Source: Microbacterium sp. CBA3102
GTDB lineage: Bacteria; Actinomycetota; Actinomycetes; Actinomycetales; Microbacteriaceae
Direction: 5' to 3'
NCBI RefSeq assembly: GCF_007954505.1
Contig: NZ_CP042412.1
Span: forward strand, 2,418,001 to 2,482,000
Length of the DNA stretch: 64,000 bases
Of this stretch, positions 19,801-28,237 are shown piece after piece. The translations under genes and the position numbers were made by a program. Under the pieces are notes generated by a model. It was not told the origin of the DNA. It ran no database searches and saw nothing but the letters and a program-made list of their open reading frames with translations. Every line of letters begins with the position of its first letter. Position 1 is the first letter of the stretch.

Positions 19801-20532
19801 GTATTCGGTGAACGACATGGTGTCGGCGCGCTTGATGCTGGGCACCATGAGAGCGCGCGTGCCGTCGGGCTTGGGCAGGTCGATCGCGATGCCGAGGTTG
19901 ACGTGGGCCGGGGCGACGACGGAGGGCTTGCCGTCGACCTCGGCATAGAACACGTTCTGGCTGCGGAACTCGTCGAGCGTGCGGATGAGAGCCCAGCCGA
20001 TGAGGTGGGTGAAGCTGATCTTGCCGCCACGGGTGCGTGACATGTGGTTGTTGATGACGATGCGGTTGTCGATCATCAGCTTCGCCGGCACGGTGCGCAC
20101 GCTGGTCGCGGTCGGGACGGTCAGGGACTCGTCCATGTTGGCGGCCAACGTCTTCGGCAGGCCGCGCAGAGGGGTGACCTTGTCCTCTTCGACGACGTCC
20201 GTGGTGTCCTTCGCCTCGGGCTTCGGCGCGGGCTTGGGAGCCTGGGCGGGGATCGGCGCCGTCGCGGCCGGCTTGGCCGTGGTACGTGCCACGGGCTGCG
20301 AGCCGATCACGGGGATCGGGGCGGTGACGGGATGTGCCTGCGCAGCAGCCGTCGCCGTGCCCGTGGAAGGAGCCGCGGACGCCGCGTCGGAGTGGTACTT
20401 CTCCAGGATCGGCCACCACTCCTTGTCGACGGAGTCGCGGTCCACCTTGAACTGCTCGTAGAGCTCTTCAACGAGCCAGGAATTGGCTCCGAACCCCCCG
20501 TCGCCGTTGACGCCGGTCACCTGGTTCGACAC
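16846..20532 (-). CDS. kgd: Multifunctional 2-oxoglutarate decarboxylase/dehydrogenase Kgd
   Basis: A 1228-residue actinobacterial fusion of an E2-type acyltransferase domain and the E1o thiamin-diphosphate domains. Order: N-terminal E1o helix (GFGANSWLVEELYEQF), an Ala/Pro/Lys-rich linker at about 55-120, the E2 catalytic domain with TYDHRVIQGAGSGEF, then E1o with GMAHRGRLNVLTN, HGDAAFAGQGVV, and VVNNQVGFTT. No lipoyl domain is present, as expected; a separate E2/E3 supplies it. It works in the TCA cycle at the 2-oxoglutarate step. GTG 20532 is chosen because the conserved N-terminus starts there; a longer frame to 20694 is not conserved and runs into the guaB1 start. It is monocistronic. 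Confidence 0.95.
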   Translation of the reverse strand: MSNQVTGVNGDGGFGANSWLVEELYEQFKVDRDSVDKEWWPILEKYHSDAASAAPSTGTATAAAQAHPVTAPIPVIGSQPVARTTAKPAATAPIPAQAPKPAPKPEAKDTTDVVEEDKVTPLRGLPKTLAANMDESLTVPTATSVRTVPAKLMIDNRIVINNHMSRTRGGKISFTHLIGWALIRTLDEFRSQNVFYAEVDGKPSVVAPAHVNLGIAIDLPKPDGTRALMVPSIKRADTMSFTEYLSAYEDLVTRARGNKLTAGDFQGTTVSLTNPGGIGTVHSVPRLMKGQGCIIGAGALEYPAEFQGASEKTLNELAIGKTITLTSTYDHRVIQGAGSGEFLKKVHELLIGQRGFYDDIFAALRIPYAPIRWNPDIAVDLAERVDKQSRVQELINSFRVRGHLMADIDPLEYVQRSHPDLEIESHGLTFWDLDREFVTGGFGGRRVAKLRDILGVLRDSYCRTLGIEYMHIQDPEQRRWFQEKVEVKYQKPGHDEQLRVLRKLNEAEAFETFLQTKFVGQKRFSLEGGESLIPLLDEILQGAATAGLEGAAIGMAHRGRLNVLTNIAGKTYGQVFREFEGTQTPGNQRGSGDVKYHLGTEGTFVADDESELPVYLAANPSHLETVDGVLEGIVRAKQDRKPIGTFAWLPILVHGDAAFAGQGVVVETLQMSQLRGYRTGGTIHVVVNNQVGFTTTPNDGRTSIYSTDVAKTIQAPVFHVNGDDPEAVIHVAQLAFEYRERFHRDVVIDLVCYRRRGHNEGDDPSMTQPLMTDLIQAKRSVRRLYTESLVGRGDITEQEYDEAKADFQNRLEIAFAETHAAETGTLDVTPDAPPVDDTVGAPDVTGVPSEVIQLIGDAFVNKPGGFTVHPKIQQLLEKRLDMSRNGGIDWGFGELLAFGSLLVEGTPVRLAGQDARRGTFVQRHATLHDRANGQEWLPLSNLSDAQGRFFVYDSLLSEYAALGFEYGYSVEAPEALVLWEAQFGDFVNGAQSVIDEYISAAEQKWGQQSSVTLLLPHGYEGQGPDHSSARIERFLQLCAQENMIVSRPSTPASYFHLLRRQAYARPRKPLIVFTPKAMLRLRGATSPVEAFTQGRFEPVIDDDRGLDRAAVKRVLVHSGKVHWDLRAELEKNPNPEVALVRLEQLYPTPIDELKTITDSYPGAELVWVQEEPENQGAWPFLALAFADVPGDRSFRPVSRPASASPATGSSKVHAAEQAELIHAAVTLD

Positions 20533-20680
20533 GCTCGATCGCCCTCTTTCATCGCTGAAGCTCTCTGGTGCGGACGTCGTCGCAGGATGCGTTCGGGCCC
20601 GCACGCTCTCGACCAACAAGCCTAACGTGTTTCGCTCGGGGATTCGTCGAAGCCATGCGCCCGTGGCGAGGGGATCTGGG

Positions 20681-20686
20681 TACCGT
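20681..20686 (+). promoter_or_regulatory. -10 box of leaderless guaB1 promoter
   Basis: TACCGT ends six bases before ATG 20693. GGAG in the spacer is too close to be a Shine-Dalgarno sequence. Confidence 0.6.
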
Positions 20687-20692
20687 GGAGAC

Positions 20693-22147
20693 ATGGAATT
20701 CTCAGGAGCGCAGCCGGCCGTCGATCTGACCTATTCGGACGTCTTCCTCGTGCCGCGCCGATCCGCGGTGAGCAGCCGCCTCCAGGTCGATCTGGCGCCC
20801 CTGGACGGCACCCCCGCGACCCTGCCCATCGTCGCCGCCAACATGAACTCCGTGACGGGTCCGCGCATCGCGGCGGTGCTCGCGCGACGCGGCGCTCTCG
20901 GTGTTCTTCCGCAGGACCTGCCGTTGCAGGATCTCGACTCCGCGATTCGCGAGGTGAAGGCGCAGCCGGTCCTCTGGGACACCCCGATCGTGCTGCCGCC
21001 GGAAGCGTCCGTCGCCGATGCGCTCCGCCTGCTTCCAGCGACGAGCGGACACGGGATCGTCGTGGCCCGCGGCGACGCACCGATCGACGTGGAGCGCATC
21101 GTCGGCATCCTCCCCGCCGTCCGACTCGCCACGGCGCTGCCGGATGCGCAACTGGGCGACCTCGTCCACCGGGGTACGCCGTCGATCGATGCCGACGACA
21201 TCGGTTCGGAGCGGCACGCGTTCGACGTCATCACCGACGCCGGTGTCGAGATGGTGACGGTGATCCACCACGGTCACCTCGTGGGCACTCTGAGCGCACG
21301 CAGCGCCTTGCGGTCCACTCTCTACCGGCCGGCGCTCGACGCTGACGGTCGTCTGGCGGTGGCCGCGGCCGTCGGCATCAACGGCGACGTCGCCGCCAAG
21401 GCGAGGGCACTCGCCGGAGCAGGCGTCGACGTGCTCGTCGTCGACACGGCACACGGACACCAGGAAGGCATGCTGCGGGCGCTTCGCGCGGTCGCCGATC
21501 TCGACCTGGGGCTCCCGATCGTGGCGGGGAACATCGTCACCGCCGACGGCGTCGCCGACCTGGTCGACGCGGGCGCCTCGATCCTCAAGGTCGGTGTCGG
21601 GCCCGGGGCCATGTGCACGACCCGCATGATGACGGCGGTCGGTCGACCGCAGTTCTCGGCGGTCCTCGAGACCGCGCAGGCCGCACGGGAGCTCGGCGCA
21701 CACGTCTGGGCCGACGGCGGGGTGCGGTACCCCCGCGACGTCGCGCTGGCGCTTGCCGCCGGTGCGGCCTCCGTCATGGTCGGCTCCTGGTTCGCGGGAA
21801 CCATCGAGGCTCCGGGGGAGCTGCAGCACGAGGGCGACGGGCGTCTCTTCAAGGAGTCCTGGGGCATGGCGTCGACCAAGGCGGTGCAGGCGCGATTCGG
21901 CCGGCTCGACGCGTACGAGCGTGCGCGCAAGGAGCTCTTCGCCGAGGGCATCTCCTCGTCGAAGATCTACCTCGACCCCCTGCGGCCCGGCGTGGAGGAC
22001 CTGCTGGACATGATCACCTCGGGCGTACGTTCGTCGTTCACCTACGCGGGAGCGTCGACCGTGCCCGAGTTCCACGACCGTGCGCTCGTCGGCCTCCAGT
22101 CGGCAGCGGGATACGAAGAGGGCAAGGCGCTGCCGGTCAGTTGGTGA
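20693..22147 (+). CDS. guaB1: GuaB1-family IMPDH/GMP reductase with CBS domains
   Basis: A 484-residue IMPDH/GMPR-family barrel. The N-terminal strand is TYSDVFLVPRRS, the loop with the catalytic Cys is VGVGPGAMCTTRMM, and WADGGVRYPRDVALALAAGA follows; two CBS motifs are inserted at about 95-210. The group is separate from the true IMP dehydrogenase GuaB2. From memory, the mycobacterial GuaB1 has been characterised as a GMP reductase with a CBS regulatory domain, so a purine-salvage role is more likely than guanine synthesis. It diverges from kgd, with 160 bases between them. Confidence 0.88.
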   Translation: MEFSGAQPAVDLTYSDVFLVPRRSAVSSRLQVDLAPLDGTPATLPIVAANMNSVTGPRIAAVLARRGALGVLPQDLPLQDLDSAIREVKAQPVLWDTPIVLPPEASVADALRLLPATSGHGIVVARGDAPIDVERIVGILPAVRLATALPDAQLGDLVHRGTPSIDADDIGSERHAFDVITDAGVEMVTVIHHGHLVGTLSARSALRSTLYRPALDADGRLAVAAAVGINGDVAAKARALAGAGVDVLVVDTAHGHQEGMLRALRAVADLDLGLPIVAGNIVTADGVADLVDAGASILKVGVGPGAMCTTRMMTAVGRPQFSAVLETAQAARELGAHVWADGGVRYPRDVALALAAGAASVMVGSWFAGTIEAPGELQHEGDGRLFKESWGMASTKAVQARFGRLDAYERARKELFAEGISSSKIYLDPLRPGVEDLLDMITSGVRSSFTYAGASTVPEFHDRALVGLQSAAGYEEGKALPVSW

Positions 22148-22175
22148 GCGCGAGCGCGAGCCCGTCCTCATTCGA

Positions 22176-22181
22176 TACAAT
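22176..22181 (+). promoter_or_regulatory. -10 box for the CNNM operon
   Basis: TACAAT matches the -10 consensus at five of six positions. The transcript would have a leader of about 70 bases. The -35 is not clear. Confidence 0.5.
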
Positions 22182-22259
22182 CGTCCCCATAATGGACGAC
22201 CCTCCCAGTTGTAGAACATCGCCCCACTGTCCGCCTCTCTCCTCGGAGAGGAACCTCTG

Positions 22260-23576
22260 ATGGACTACATCATGTTGGGCGTGGGGCTCCTGCTCACGGT
22301 CGGCACCGGCCTCTTCGTCGCGAGCGAGTTCGCGCTGGTCAATCTCGACCGCGCCGACCTCGAAGCGCGTCAGGCTCGGGGGGAGTCCCGGCTCTCGCTC
22401 ACGATCAGTGCCCTCAAGCACACGTCGACCCATCTCTCCGCGGCCCAGCTCGGCATCACGCTGACGACGCTGCTGACCGGTTACACGATGGAGCCGGCGC
22501 TGTCGAACCTCCTCCGGCCGACGCTTCTGGCCTGGCGCATTCCGGAAGCCGCCGTCTCGCCCATCGCGACCATCGTGGCGATGTTCATCGCCACCGTGCT
22601 CTCGATGATCCTCGGTGAGCTGGTGCCGAAGAACTTCGCGCTCGCTCTTCCCCTCGCCACCGCGAAGCTCGTGGTCCCCTTCCAGATCGCATTCACCACG
22701 GTCTTCAAGCCGGCCGTGGTCGTGCTCAACGGCAGCGCCAACGGCGTGCTGCGCAGCATGGGGATCGAGCCGAAAGAGGAGCTCTCCGGCGCGCGGAGTG
22801 CGGAGGAGCTCTCCTCGCTGGTCCGGCGCTCCGCCAGCGCGGGCATGCTCGAGGCCGACACGGCCACGCTCCTCGACCGCACTCTGACGTTCTCCCGACT
22901 CACCGCGGCCGATGTGATGACCGCCCGCCCGAGCATGCACGCGATCGCCGCCGGTGACTCCACCGACGATGTCATCCAGCTCGCCCGCCGCACCGGGCAC
23001 AGCCGGTTCCCGGTCTACGACGACGACCTCGACGACATCATGGGCGTCGTGCATCTGAAAGCTGCCATCTCCGTGCCGCGCGAGCGCCGTGCGGAGGTGC
23101 CTGTCGGCGCGCTGGCGACCGAGCCCCTCCGTGTTCCGGAGACGGTCCACGTCGACGCCCTGATCTCCGAGCTCCGGGCACGCGGCTACCAACTGGCCGT
23201 CGTCGTCGACGAGTACGGCGGAACGGCAGGGCTCGTGACGCTCGAGGACCTCGTCGAGGAGCTGGTGGGCGAGGTCGCCGATGAGCACGACCGCACTCGG
23301 GCCGGAGTGATCCGCAACCGTGAGGGCATCACCTTCCCCGGCGAGTTGCGGCCCGATGAGCTGCGTCGTCGCGCCGGGGTCGAGGTTCCGGAGGGCGACG
23401 TCTACGACACCGTCGGCGGATACGTCATGAGCGTGCTCGAGCGCGTGCCCTCGGTCGGCGACGAGGTTCCGCTCGACAGCGGCACGCTCCGGGTCGTGCG
23501 CATGGACGGCCGACGCGTCGATCGCGTCCGCTACGTGCCGAGTCCGCTCGTCGAGGGAGAGGGGGCCACCCGATGA
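22260..23576 (+). CDS. CNNM/CBS-domain (hemolysin C-like) membrane protein, long form
   Basis: A 438-residue protein with the full family layout: a DUF21/CNNM transmembrane domain at about 1-190 (VGLLLTVGTGLFVASEFAL, LGELVPKNFALALP), a CBS pair at about 205-340 (TAADVMTARPSMHAI, FPVYDDDLDDIMGVV, VVVDEYGGTAGLVTLEDLVE), and a C-terminal CorC/HlyC domain at about 350-435. Bacterial homologues are Mg2+ or Co2+ exporters. The stop overlaps the next gene by four bases (ATGA). A stem CCTCTC (22234-22239) with GAGAGG (22246-22251) could hide the Shine-Dalgarno sequence. Confidence 0.9.
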   Translation: MDYIMLGVGLLLTVGTGLFVASEFALVNLDRADLEARQARGESRLSLTISALKHTSTHLSAAQLGITLTTLLTGYTMEPALSNLLRPTLLAWRIPEAAVSPIATIVAMFIATVLSMILGELVPKNFALALPLATAKLVVPFQIAFTTVFKPAVVVLNGSANGVLRSMGIEPKEELSGARSAEELSSLVRRSASAGMLEADTATLLDRTLTFSRLTAADVMTARPSMHAIAAGDSTDDVIQLARRTGHSRFPVYDDDLDDIMGVVHLKAAISVPRERRAEVPVGALATEPLRVPETVHVDALISELRARGYQLAVVVDEYGGTAGLVTLEDLVEELVGEVADEHDRTRAGVIRNREGITFPGELRPDELRRRAGVEVPEGDVYDTVGGYVMSVLERVPSVGDEVPLDSGTLRVVRMDGRRVDRVRYVPSPLVEGEGATR

Positions 23577-24634
23577 ACGATTGGGCAGGACTCGCCTGGC
23601 TCGTCGTGCTTCTCGTCGCGAACGCCTTCTTCGTCGGCGGCGAGTTCGCCGTGATCTCCGCGCGGCGGTCGCAGATCGAGCCCCGCGCCGATCAGGGATC
23701 GCGCGCGGCCAAGACGGCGCTGTACGCGATGGAGCATGCGACGCTGATGCTCGCGACCTCGCAGCTCGGCATCACGATCTGCTCGCTGCTCATCCTGAAC
23801 GTCTCCGAGCCCGCGATCCACCACCTGCTGGCCGTGCCGCTGCATGCCCTCGGCTGGCCAGACGGCGCTGTCGACGCGGTGTCGTTCGCCATCGCGCTGC
23901 TGATCGTGTCGTTCCTTCATGTCGTGTTCGGCGAGATGGTGCCGAAGAACCTCGCGTTCTCGGTGCCGGACCGTGCCGTGCTCATCCTCGCCCCGCCCCT
24001 CGTGTGGGTGTCGAAGGTGTTCATGCCCGTGATCTGGGTGCTCAACGCGACGGCGAACGGCGTGCTGCGGCTGTTCCGGGTGGAGCCGAAGAATGAGGCG
24101 GCATCGACCTTCACCCTCGACGAGGTCGCCACCATCGTCAGCCAGTCGCGGCGTGAGGGCCTGCTCATGGACACCGCGGGAACGGTCGCGGCCGCCGTCG
24201 AGTTCACCGACAAGAAGGCGCGAGACGTCGCCGTGCCCCTGAGCGACCTGGTCACGCTTCCGCAGTCGACCACGCCGGACGACATCGAGAAGGCGGTCGC
24301 CCGCTACGGGTTCTCGCGCTACGTGATCGTCGACGACGAGTCCGTGCCGATCGGCTACGTGCACTTGAAGGACATCCTCCGGGCCTCGGAGGGCCCCGAT
24401 GCCGAGGTCAAGATGATCGAACCGGTCCCGGCGAAGCGCATCCACCACATGGTGCCCGTCCAGGAGGACACGGATCTCGAGGACGCCCTCGCGGTCATGC
24501 GCCGCGCCGGTCGTCACCTGGCGAAGGTGCGTGACGCGCGGGGGAACACCACCGCGGTGCTGTTCCTGGAGGACATCCTCGAAGAGCTCGTGGGAGAGGT
24601 GCAGGACGCGACTCGTCGTTTCCGCGGACGCTGA
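23573..24634 (+). CDS. CNNM/CBS-domain membrane protein, short form
   Basis: A 353-residue partner of the upstream gene. It has a CNNM transmembrane domain (VLLVANAFFVGGEFAVISA, HVVFGEMVPKNLAFSVP) and a CBS pair (ARDVAVPLSDLVTL, FLEDILEELVGEVQDA), and ends there without the CorC/HlyC domain. The two proteins probably act together, since tandem long and short CNNM genes recur in actinobacteria. Start ATG 23573 overlaps the upstream stop. A long hairpin follows. Confidence 0.88.
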   Translation: MNDWAGLAWLVVLLVANAFFVGGEFAVISARRSQIEPRADQGSRAAKTALYAMEHATLMLATSQLGITICSLLILNVSEPAIHHLLAVPLHALGWPDGAVDAVSFAIALLIVSFLHVVFGEMVPKNLAFSVPDRAVLILAPPLVWVSKVFMPVIWVLNATANGVLRLFRVEPKNEAASTFTLDEVATIVSQSRREGLLMDTAGTVAAAVEFTDKKARDVAVPLSDLVTLPQSTTPDDIEKAVARYGFSRYVIVDDESVPIGYVHLKDILRASEGPDAEVKMIEPVPAKRIHHMVPVQEDTDLEDALAVMRRAGRHLAKVRDARGNTTAVLFLEDILEELVGEVQDATRRFRGR

Positions 24635-24648
24635 CCCCGATCACACGG

Positions 24649-24688
24649 ACGAAGGCCGCCGGCTCCCCGGGGAGTCGGCGGCCTTCGT
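24649..24688. terminator. Bidirectional terminator after the CNNM pair
   Basis: ACGAAGGCCGCCG (24649-24661) pairs perfectly with CGGCGGCCTTCGT (24676-24688), and the inner CTCC/GGAG extends the stem. It lies between convergent genes. Confidence 0.88.
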
Positions 24689-24702
24689 GTCTCGGTCCGG
24701 GC

Positions 24703-25770
24703 TCAGCGCCAGTGCGCGCGTTCGTACTGGGGTGGCCATGCGACCTCGGCGCCGAGTTCATGTGCGGTGCGGAGCGCGAAGTGCGGGTCGCGAAGCCACT
24801 CTCGGCCGGCGAAGACCGCATCCGCCGCGCCGTCGGCGAGCACCTGCTCGGCCTGGGCGGATGCGGTGATCAGCCCGACCGCCGAGACCGGGATGCGGCC
24901 TCCGCGGCGGACGGTCTCGGCGAGAGGGACCTGGTATCCGGGGAACACCTCGATCCGCTGATGGGCCACGAGCCCGCCGCTCGACACGTCGATCAGGTCC
25001 GCTCCGCGCTGCGTGGCCCAGTCGGCGACGGCGGACGCCTCATCGGGGGCGAAACCGCCTTCGGCGTGGTCGGTGGCCGAGATCCGCACGAAGACCGGCA
25101 CCTCGGGACCCGCAGCCTCGCGCACAGCATCCACGACGCGCAGCAGGAGCCGCGCGCGGTTCTCGAGCGAGCCGCCGTACTCGTCGTCTCGCCGGTTCGA
25201 GAGCGGGGACAGGAACTGGTGCAGCAGGTAGCCGTGCGCACCGTGGATCTCCAGCACGTCGAAGCCCGCCTCGAGAGCACGTCGCGCGGCGTCGGCGAAG
25301 GCCTCGACCACGCGGTCGATCCCGGCGAGGTCGAGGGCGACCGGCGCGTCGAAGCCGTCGAAGGCGATCGCCGACGGCGCAGCTGTCGTCCAGCCTCCCT
25401 CGGCGGCCGGCACCGACCCCCGCTCCCGTGCCCACGGCCACCACGTCGATGCCTTCCGTCCCGCGTGCGCGAGCTGGATCCCGGCGGACGCCCCACGGTC
25501 GTGGATAGCGCGGACGATCGGCGTCCAGGCGTCGCGCTGCTCGTCGCTCCAGAGACCCGCGTCGCGCGGCGAGATACGGCCCTCGGGTACCACCGCGGTC
25601 GCCTCCGCGACGATCAGTCCGGCGCCGCCTGAAGCGAACTGCGCGAGGTGCGTGTGGTGCCACTCCTGCACCAGCCCGTCGACGGCGCTGTACATGCACA
25701 TCGGCGAGACCCAGAGGCGATTGCGGAACGTGACGGAACGGATGCTCAGCGGGGAGAAGAGAAGACTCAC
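24703..25770 (-). CDS. Old Yellow Enzyme (YqjM-like) ene-reductase
   Basis: A 355-residue FMN-dependent NADH:flavin oxidoreductase barrel. The YqjM-class SPMCMYS motif contains the redox-tuning Cys (about residue 25). The substrate-binding pair of His is in EIHGAHGYLLHQFLSPLSNR, followed by RRDDEYGGSLENRARLL; GLIVAEATAV and FAGREWLRDPHF complete the FMN site. Such enzymes reduce activated C=C bonds of electrophiles using NAD(P)H. GTG 25770 is the start; TAGCGT six bases upstream fits a leaderless transcript. It diverges from nnrD with 55 bases between. Confidence 0.92.
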   Translation of the reverse strand: MSLLFSPLSIRSVTFRNRLWVSPMCMYSAVDGLVQEWHHTHLAQFASGGAGLIVAEATAVVPEGRISPRDAGLWSDEQRDAWTPIVRAIHDRGASAGIQLAHAGRKASTWWPWARERGSVPAAEGGWTTAAPSAIAFDGFDAPVALDLAGIDRVVEAFADAARRALEAGFDVLEIHGAHGYLLHQFLSPLSNRRDDEYGGSLENRARLLLRVVDAVREAAGPEVPVFVRISATDHAEGGFAPDEASAVADWATQRGADLIDVSSGGLVAHQRIEVFPGYQVPLAETVRRGGRIPVSAVGLITASAQAEQVLADGAADAVFAGREWLRDPHFALRTAHELGAEVAWPPQYERAHWR

Positions 25771-25776
25771 CGTTCG

Positions 25777-25782
25777 ACGCTA
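25777..25782 (-). promoter_or_regulatory. -10 box of leaderless OYE promoter
   Basis: On the minus strand TAGCGT ends six bases before GTG 25770. Confidence 0.6.
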
Positions 25783-25813
25783 CCGCGACGACGCGCCTCG
25801 CGGAGCGCCGCAC

Positions 25814-25819
25814 TAACGT
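25814..25819 (+). promoter_or_regulatory. -10 box of leaderless nnrD promoter
   Basis: TAACGT ends six bases before ATG 25826. It is back-to-back with the OYE promoter. Confidence 0.6.
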
Positions 25820-25825
25820 GGAGTC

Positions 25826-26656
25826 ATGGTCGAGGTGCGCGAGTGGACACGCAGCGATACGTCCCGGTACTTCCGCGCGCCCGCCGCAGAGGACGACAAG
25901 TACACGCGCGGGGTGGTGGCGCTCCGCACCGGATCGGCCGCTTATCCCGGTGCCGCGGTGCTCGGTGTCGAGGCCGCGTGGCGGACCGGTGCAGGATTCG
26001 TGCGTTACGTGGGGGAGGAGCGGGCGGCCGATGCCGTGCTCGCCCGGCGCCCGGAGACGGTGGTCGGAGCGGACGCTGGTCGTTCCCGCGTGGATGCCTG
26101 GGTGATCGGATCCGGCACGGATCCGGCCCTTCGGACGGATGCGGAGAGCGTCGCGCTCCGGGAGATCCTCGCGGGGAGCGTGCCGGTCGTCATCGATGCC
26201 GGAGCGCTGGATCTCGCCCCCGGTGCCCGCGCCCCCTTCCTCATCACCCCGCACGCACGCGAATTCGCCAGGCTCCAGGAGCGTCTGCGCCTGCAACCAG
26301 GCGGCGAACGCGCCGAAGGGGCCCGACAGGTCGCCGCGAACATCGGCGGAACCGTGCTCCTCAAGGGCGCTCGCACGCTGGTCGCAGCCCCGGACGGGAC
26401 GACTTTCGCGATCGAGGCCGGGACGGGCTGGTTGGCGACGGCGGGAACCGGAGACGTGCTCGCCGGCGTGCTCGGCGCGGTGACCGCCGCGAATCCCGAT
26501 GCCCCGCTCGCAGAGATCGCCGCCGCGGGGGCCTGGGTGCACGGCCACGCGGCACGGATCGCCGCAGACGTGACCGCCGGCAGCCCGGGGCATCCGATCG
26601 TCGCGCTGGATGTCGCCGCGGCGTTGCCGCCCGCGATCGCGGACGTCCTCGCGTGA
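25826..26656 (+). CDS. nnrD: ADP-dependent NAD(P)H-hydrate dehydratase
   Basis: A 276-residue stand-alone ribokinase-fold repair enzyme that turns NAD(P)HX back into NAD(P)H. Seen motifs are KYTRGVVALRTGSAAYPGAAVLG, VIGSGT, FLITPHAREFARL, VLLKGARTLV and the catalytic GTGWLATAGTGDVLAGVLGA. The usual TPHAGE reads TPHARE here. It is not fused to the NnrE epimerase domain. Its stop overlaps the GT87-like start (GTGA), so the two are cotranscribed. Confidence 0.9.
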   Translation: MVEVREWTRSDTSRYFRAPAAEDDKYTRGVVALRTGSAAYPGAAVLGVEAAWRTGAGFVRYVGEERAADAVLARRPETVVGADAGRSRVDAWVIGSGTDPALRTDAESVALREILAGSVPVVIDAGALDLAPGARAPFLITPHAREFARLQERLRLQPGGERAEGARQVAANIGGTVLLKGARTLVAAPDGTTFAIEAGTGWLATAGTGDVLAGVLGAVTAANPDAPLAEIAAAGAWVHGHAARIAADVTAGSPGHPIVALDVAAALPPAIADVLA

Positions 26657-27888
26657 GGCGCGCGTCGAACAGCAGGGTGGTCGTGCTGTGGGCCGTGTTC
26701 CTGCTCGTGCACCTGCTCACGGCGTGGCTCGGGTGGGTGTATCCGAGTCAGCCGATGGGCGATGTCGTGCTCGTGTACGAGCCCTGGGCGACGTCGGCGC
26801 TCAGCGGGGGACCGATCGTCGGAATCGACGAGACCTGGGTCTACCCGCAGCTCGCCCTCGTGCCGATGCTCATCGCTGCGGCCCTGTCGGCGCCGCTCGT
26901 ACTCCTGCTCGGCGTCTCCCATGCGTATCTGGTCGGATGGGCGACGCTCGTGATCATCCTCGATGCCGTCGCCTTCGGTGTGCTCGTCGGCCGTTCGCCG
27001 TCGCGCGCACGTCGTGTGGCTGCCTGGTTCTGGTGTGCGGCGCTCCTTCTGCTCGGTCCCATCGCGCTCTACCGGATCGACGCGATCACGGTGCCGATCG
27101 CCGTGATCGGTGGGCTCTGGCTCGTGTCGCGGCCGACGATCGGTGCCGCCCTCCTCACGATCGGCGCCTGGATCAAGATCTGGCCCGGGGCGCTGGTCCT
27201 GGCGGCCGTCGTGGCGCTCCGCGCGAGGATGCGGGTGCTCCTCGCTGCCGCGGTCGTCACCACCGGGGTCGTCGCGACGCTGTTCCTGCTAGGCGCGGAC
27301 ACCGAGATCTTCGGGTTCCTGACGGAGCAGACTGGGCGGGGGCTGCAGATCGAGGCCGTGGCCGCCACGCCGTTCCTCTGGCTCGCGGTCGCCGGAGCCG
27401 CACGTATCGAGTACAGCTTCGAGATCCTCACCTTCCAGATCACGGCCCCCGGGGTCGACGCCGTCGCCGCCGCGCTCACACCTCTGATGGCGCTCTCGGT
27501 CCTCGCGGTGACGGTGGTGGGCGCGCGGAAAGCGGCGCGCGGTGCGACCTTCCCCCGGCTGTTCCCTCCGTTCGCCCTCACGCTCGTCACGCTGCTGATC
27601 GTCACCAACAAGGTCGGTTCGCCGCAGTTCCAGACCTGGCTGATCGCCCCGGTGATCCTCTGGCTCGTGCTCGATCGGGTCAGAGCGCGCGTTCCCGCCG
27701 TCGTCGTCCTCGCGCTCTGCCTGCTCACCTGCCTCGTCTATCCGATCGGCTACGACGCACTCCTGCGTGCCGATGCCATCGCCGTCGCCGTCCTCACGGT
27801 GCGCAACGGCCTTCTCCTCGTCCTGCTCATCCTGAGCATCCGTGCTCTCGCACGTGTGCCCGCCCGTCATCCGAAACCCCAGGAGTGA
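26653..27888 (+). CDS. GT87/DUF2029-like polytopic glycosyltransferase candidate
   Basis: A 411-residue protein with about ten membrane helices. GDVVLVYEPWA after the first helix, AWIKIWPGALVLAAVV in the middle and NKVGSPQFQTWLIAPVILW late in the chain fit the GT-C glycosyltransferase 87 group, which uses polyprenyl-phosphate sugar donors for cell-envelope glycans. GTG 26653 overlaps the nnrD stop by four bases. Donor and acceptor are unknown, and assignment rests on topology and a few motifs. Confidence 0.7.
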   Translation: MRRASNSRVVVLWAVFLLVHLLTAWLGWVYPSQPMGDVVLVYEPWATSALSGGPIVGIDETWVYPQLALVPMLIAAALSAPLVLLLGVSHAYLVGWATLVIILDAVAFGVLVGRSPSRARRVAAWFWCAALLLLGPIALYRIDAITVPIAVIGGLWLVSRPTIGAALLTIGAWIKIWPGALVLAAVVALRARMRVLLAAAVVTTGVVATLFLLGADTEIFGFLTEQTGRGLQIEAVAATPFLWLAVAGAARIEYSFEILTFQITAPGVDAVAAALTPLMALSVLAVTVVGARKAARGATFPRLFPPFALTLVTLLIVTNKVGSPQFQTWLIAPVILWLVLDRVRARVPAVVVLALCLLTCLVYPIGYDALLRADAIAVAVLTVRNGLLLVLLILSIRALARVPARHPKPQE

Positions 27889-27892
27889 ACCC

Positions 27893-28237
27893 ATGCTGAT
27901 CGCCTTCTCCGTCGCCCCGAGTGGCACCCCCGCCGACGGTGCGCAGCGCACCGACGCCTCCGTGCACGACGCCGTGGCGGCCGCCGTGCGCGTCGTGCGC
28001 GAGTCGGGGCTGCCGCACCGGACGACGAGCATGTTCACCGAGATCGAGGGTCCGGACTGGGACACGGTCATGGCCGTCGTCAAGCGCGCGACCGAAGCGG
28101 TGATGCCGTTCGGGTCACGGGTCTCGCTCGTGCTCAAGGCCGACATCCGTCCCGGGTACTCCGGAGAGCTCGACGCGAAGATCGAACGGTTGGAGTCGGC
28201 GATCGGGGAGGCGGCTGCCGCGGAGCCCCGTGACTGA
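27893..28237 (+). CDS. MTH1187-family (YkoF-like) thiamine-binding protein
   Basis: A 114-residue ferredoxin-like protein. It starts LIAFSVAPSGTP, has AVRVVRESGLPHRTTSMFTEIEG in the middle and SLVLKADIRPG near the end, the hallmarks of the DUF77/MTH1187 group. Members bind thiamine or related ligands between subunits. AGGAG overlapping the stop of the previous gene is its Shine-Dalgarno sequence, so it belongs to the nnrD operon. Confidence 0.85.
   Translation: MLIAFSVAPSGTPADGAQRTDASVHDAVAAAVRVVRESGLPHRTTSMFTEIEGPDWDTVMAVVKRATEAVMPFGSRVSLVLKADIRPGYSGELDAKIERLESAIGEAAAAEPRD

Noticed and set aside
16432..20040. Long plus-strand frame of about 1200 codons
   Set aside because: It is antisense to kgd, which has clear catalytic motifs; no domain is visible in the plus frame.
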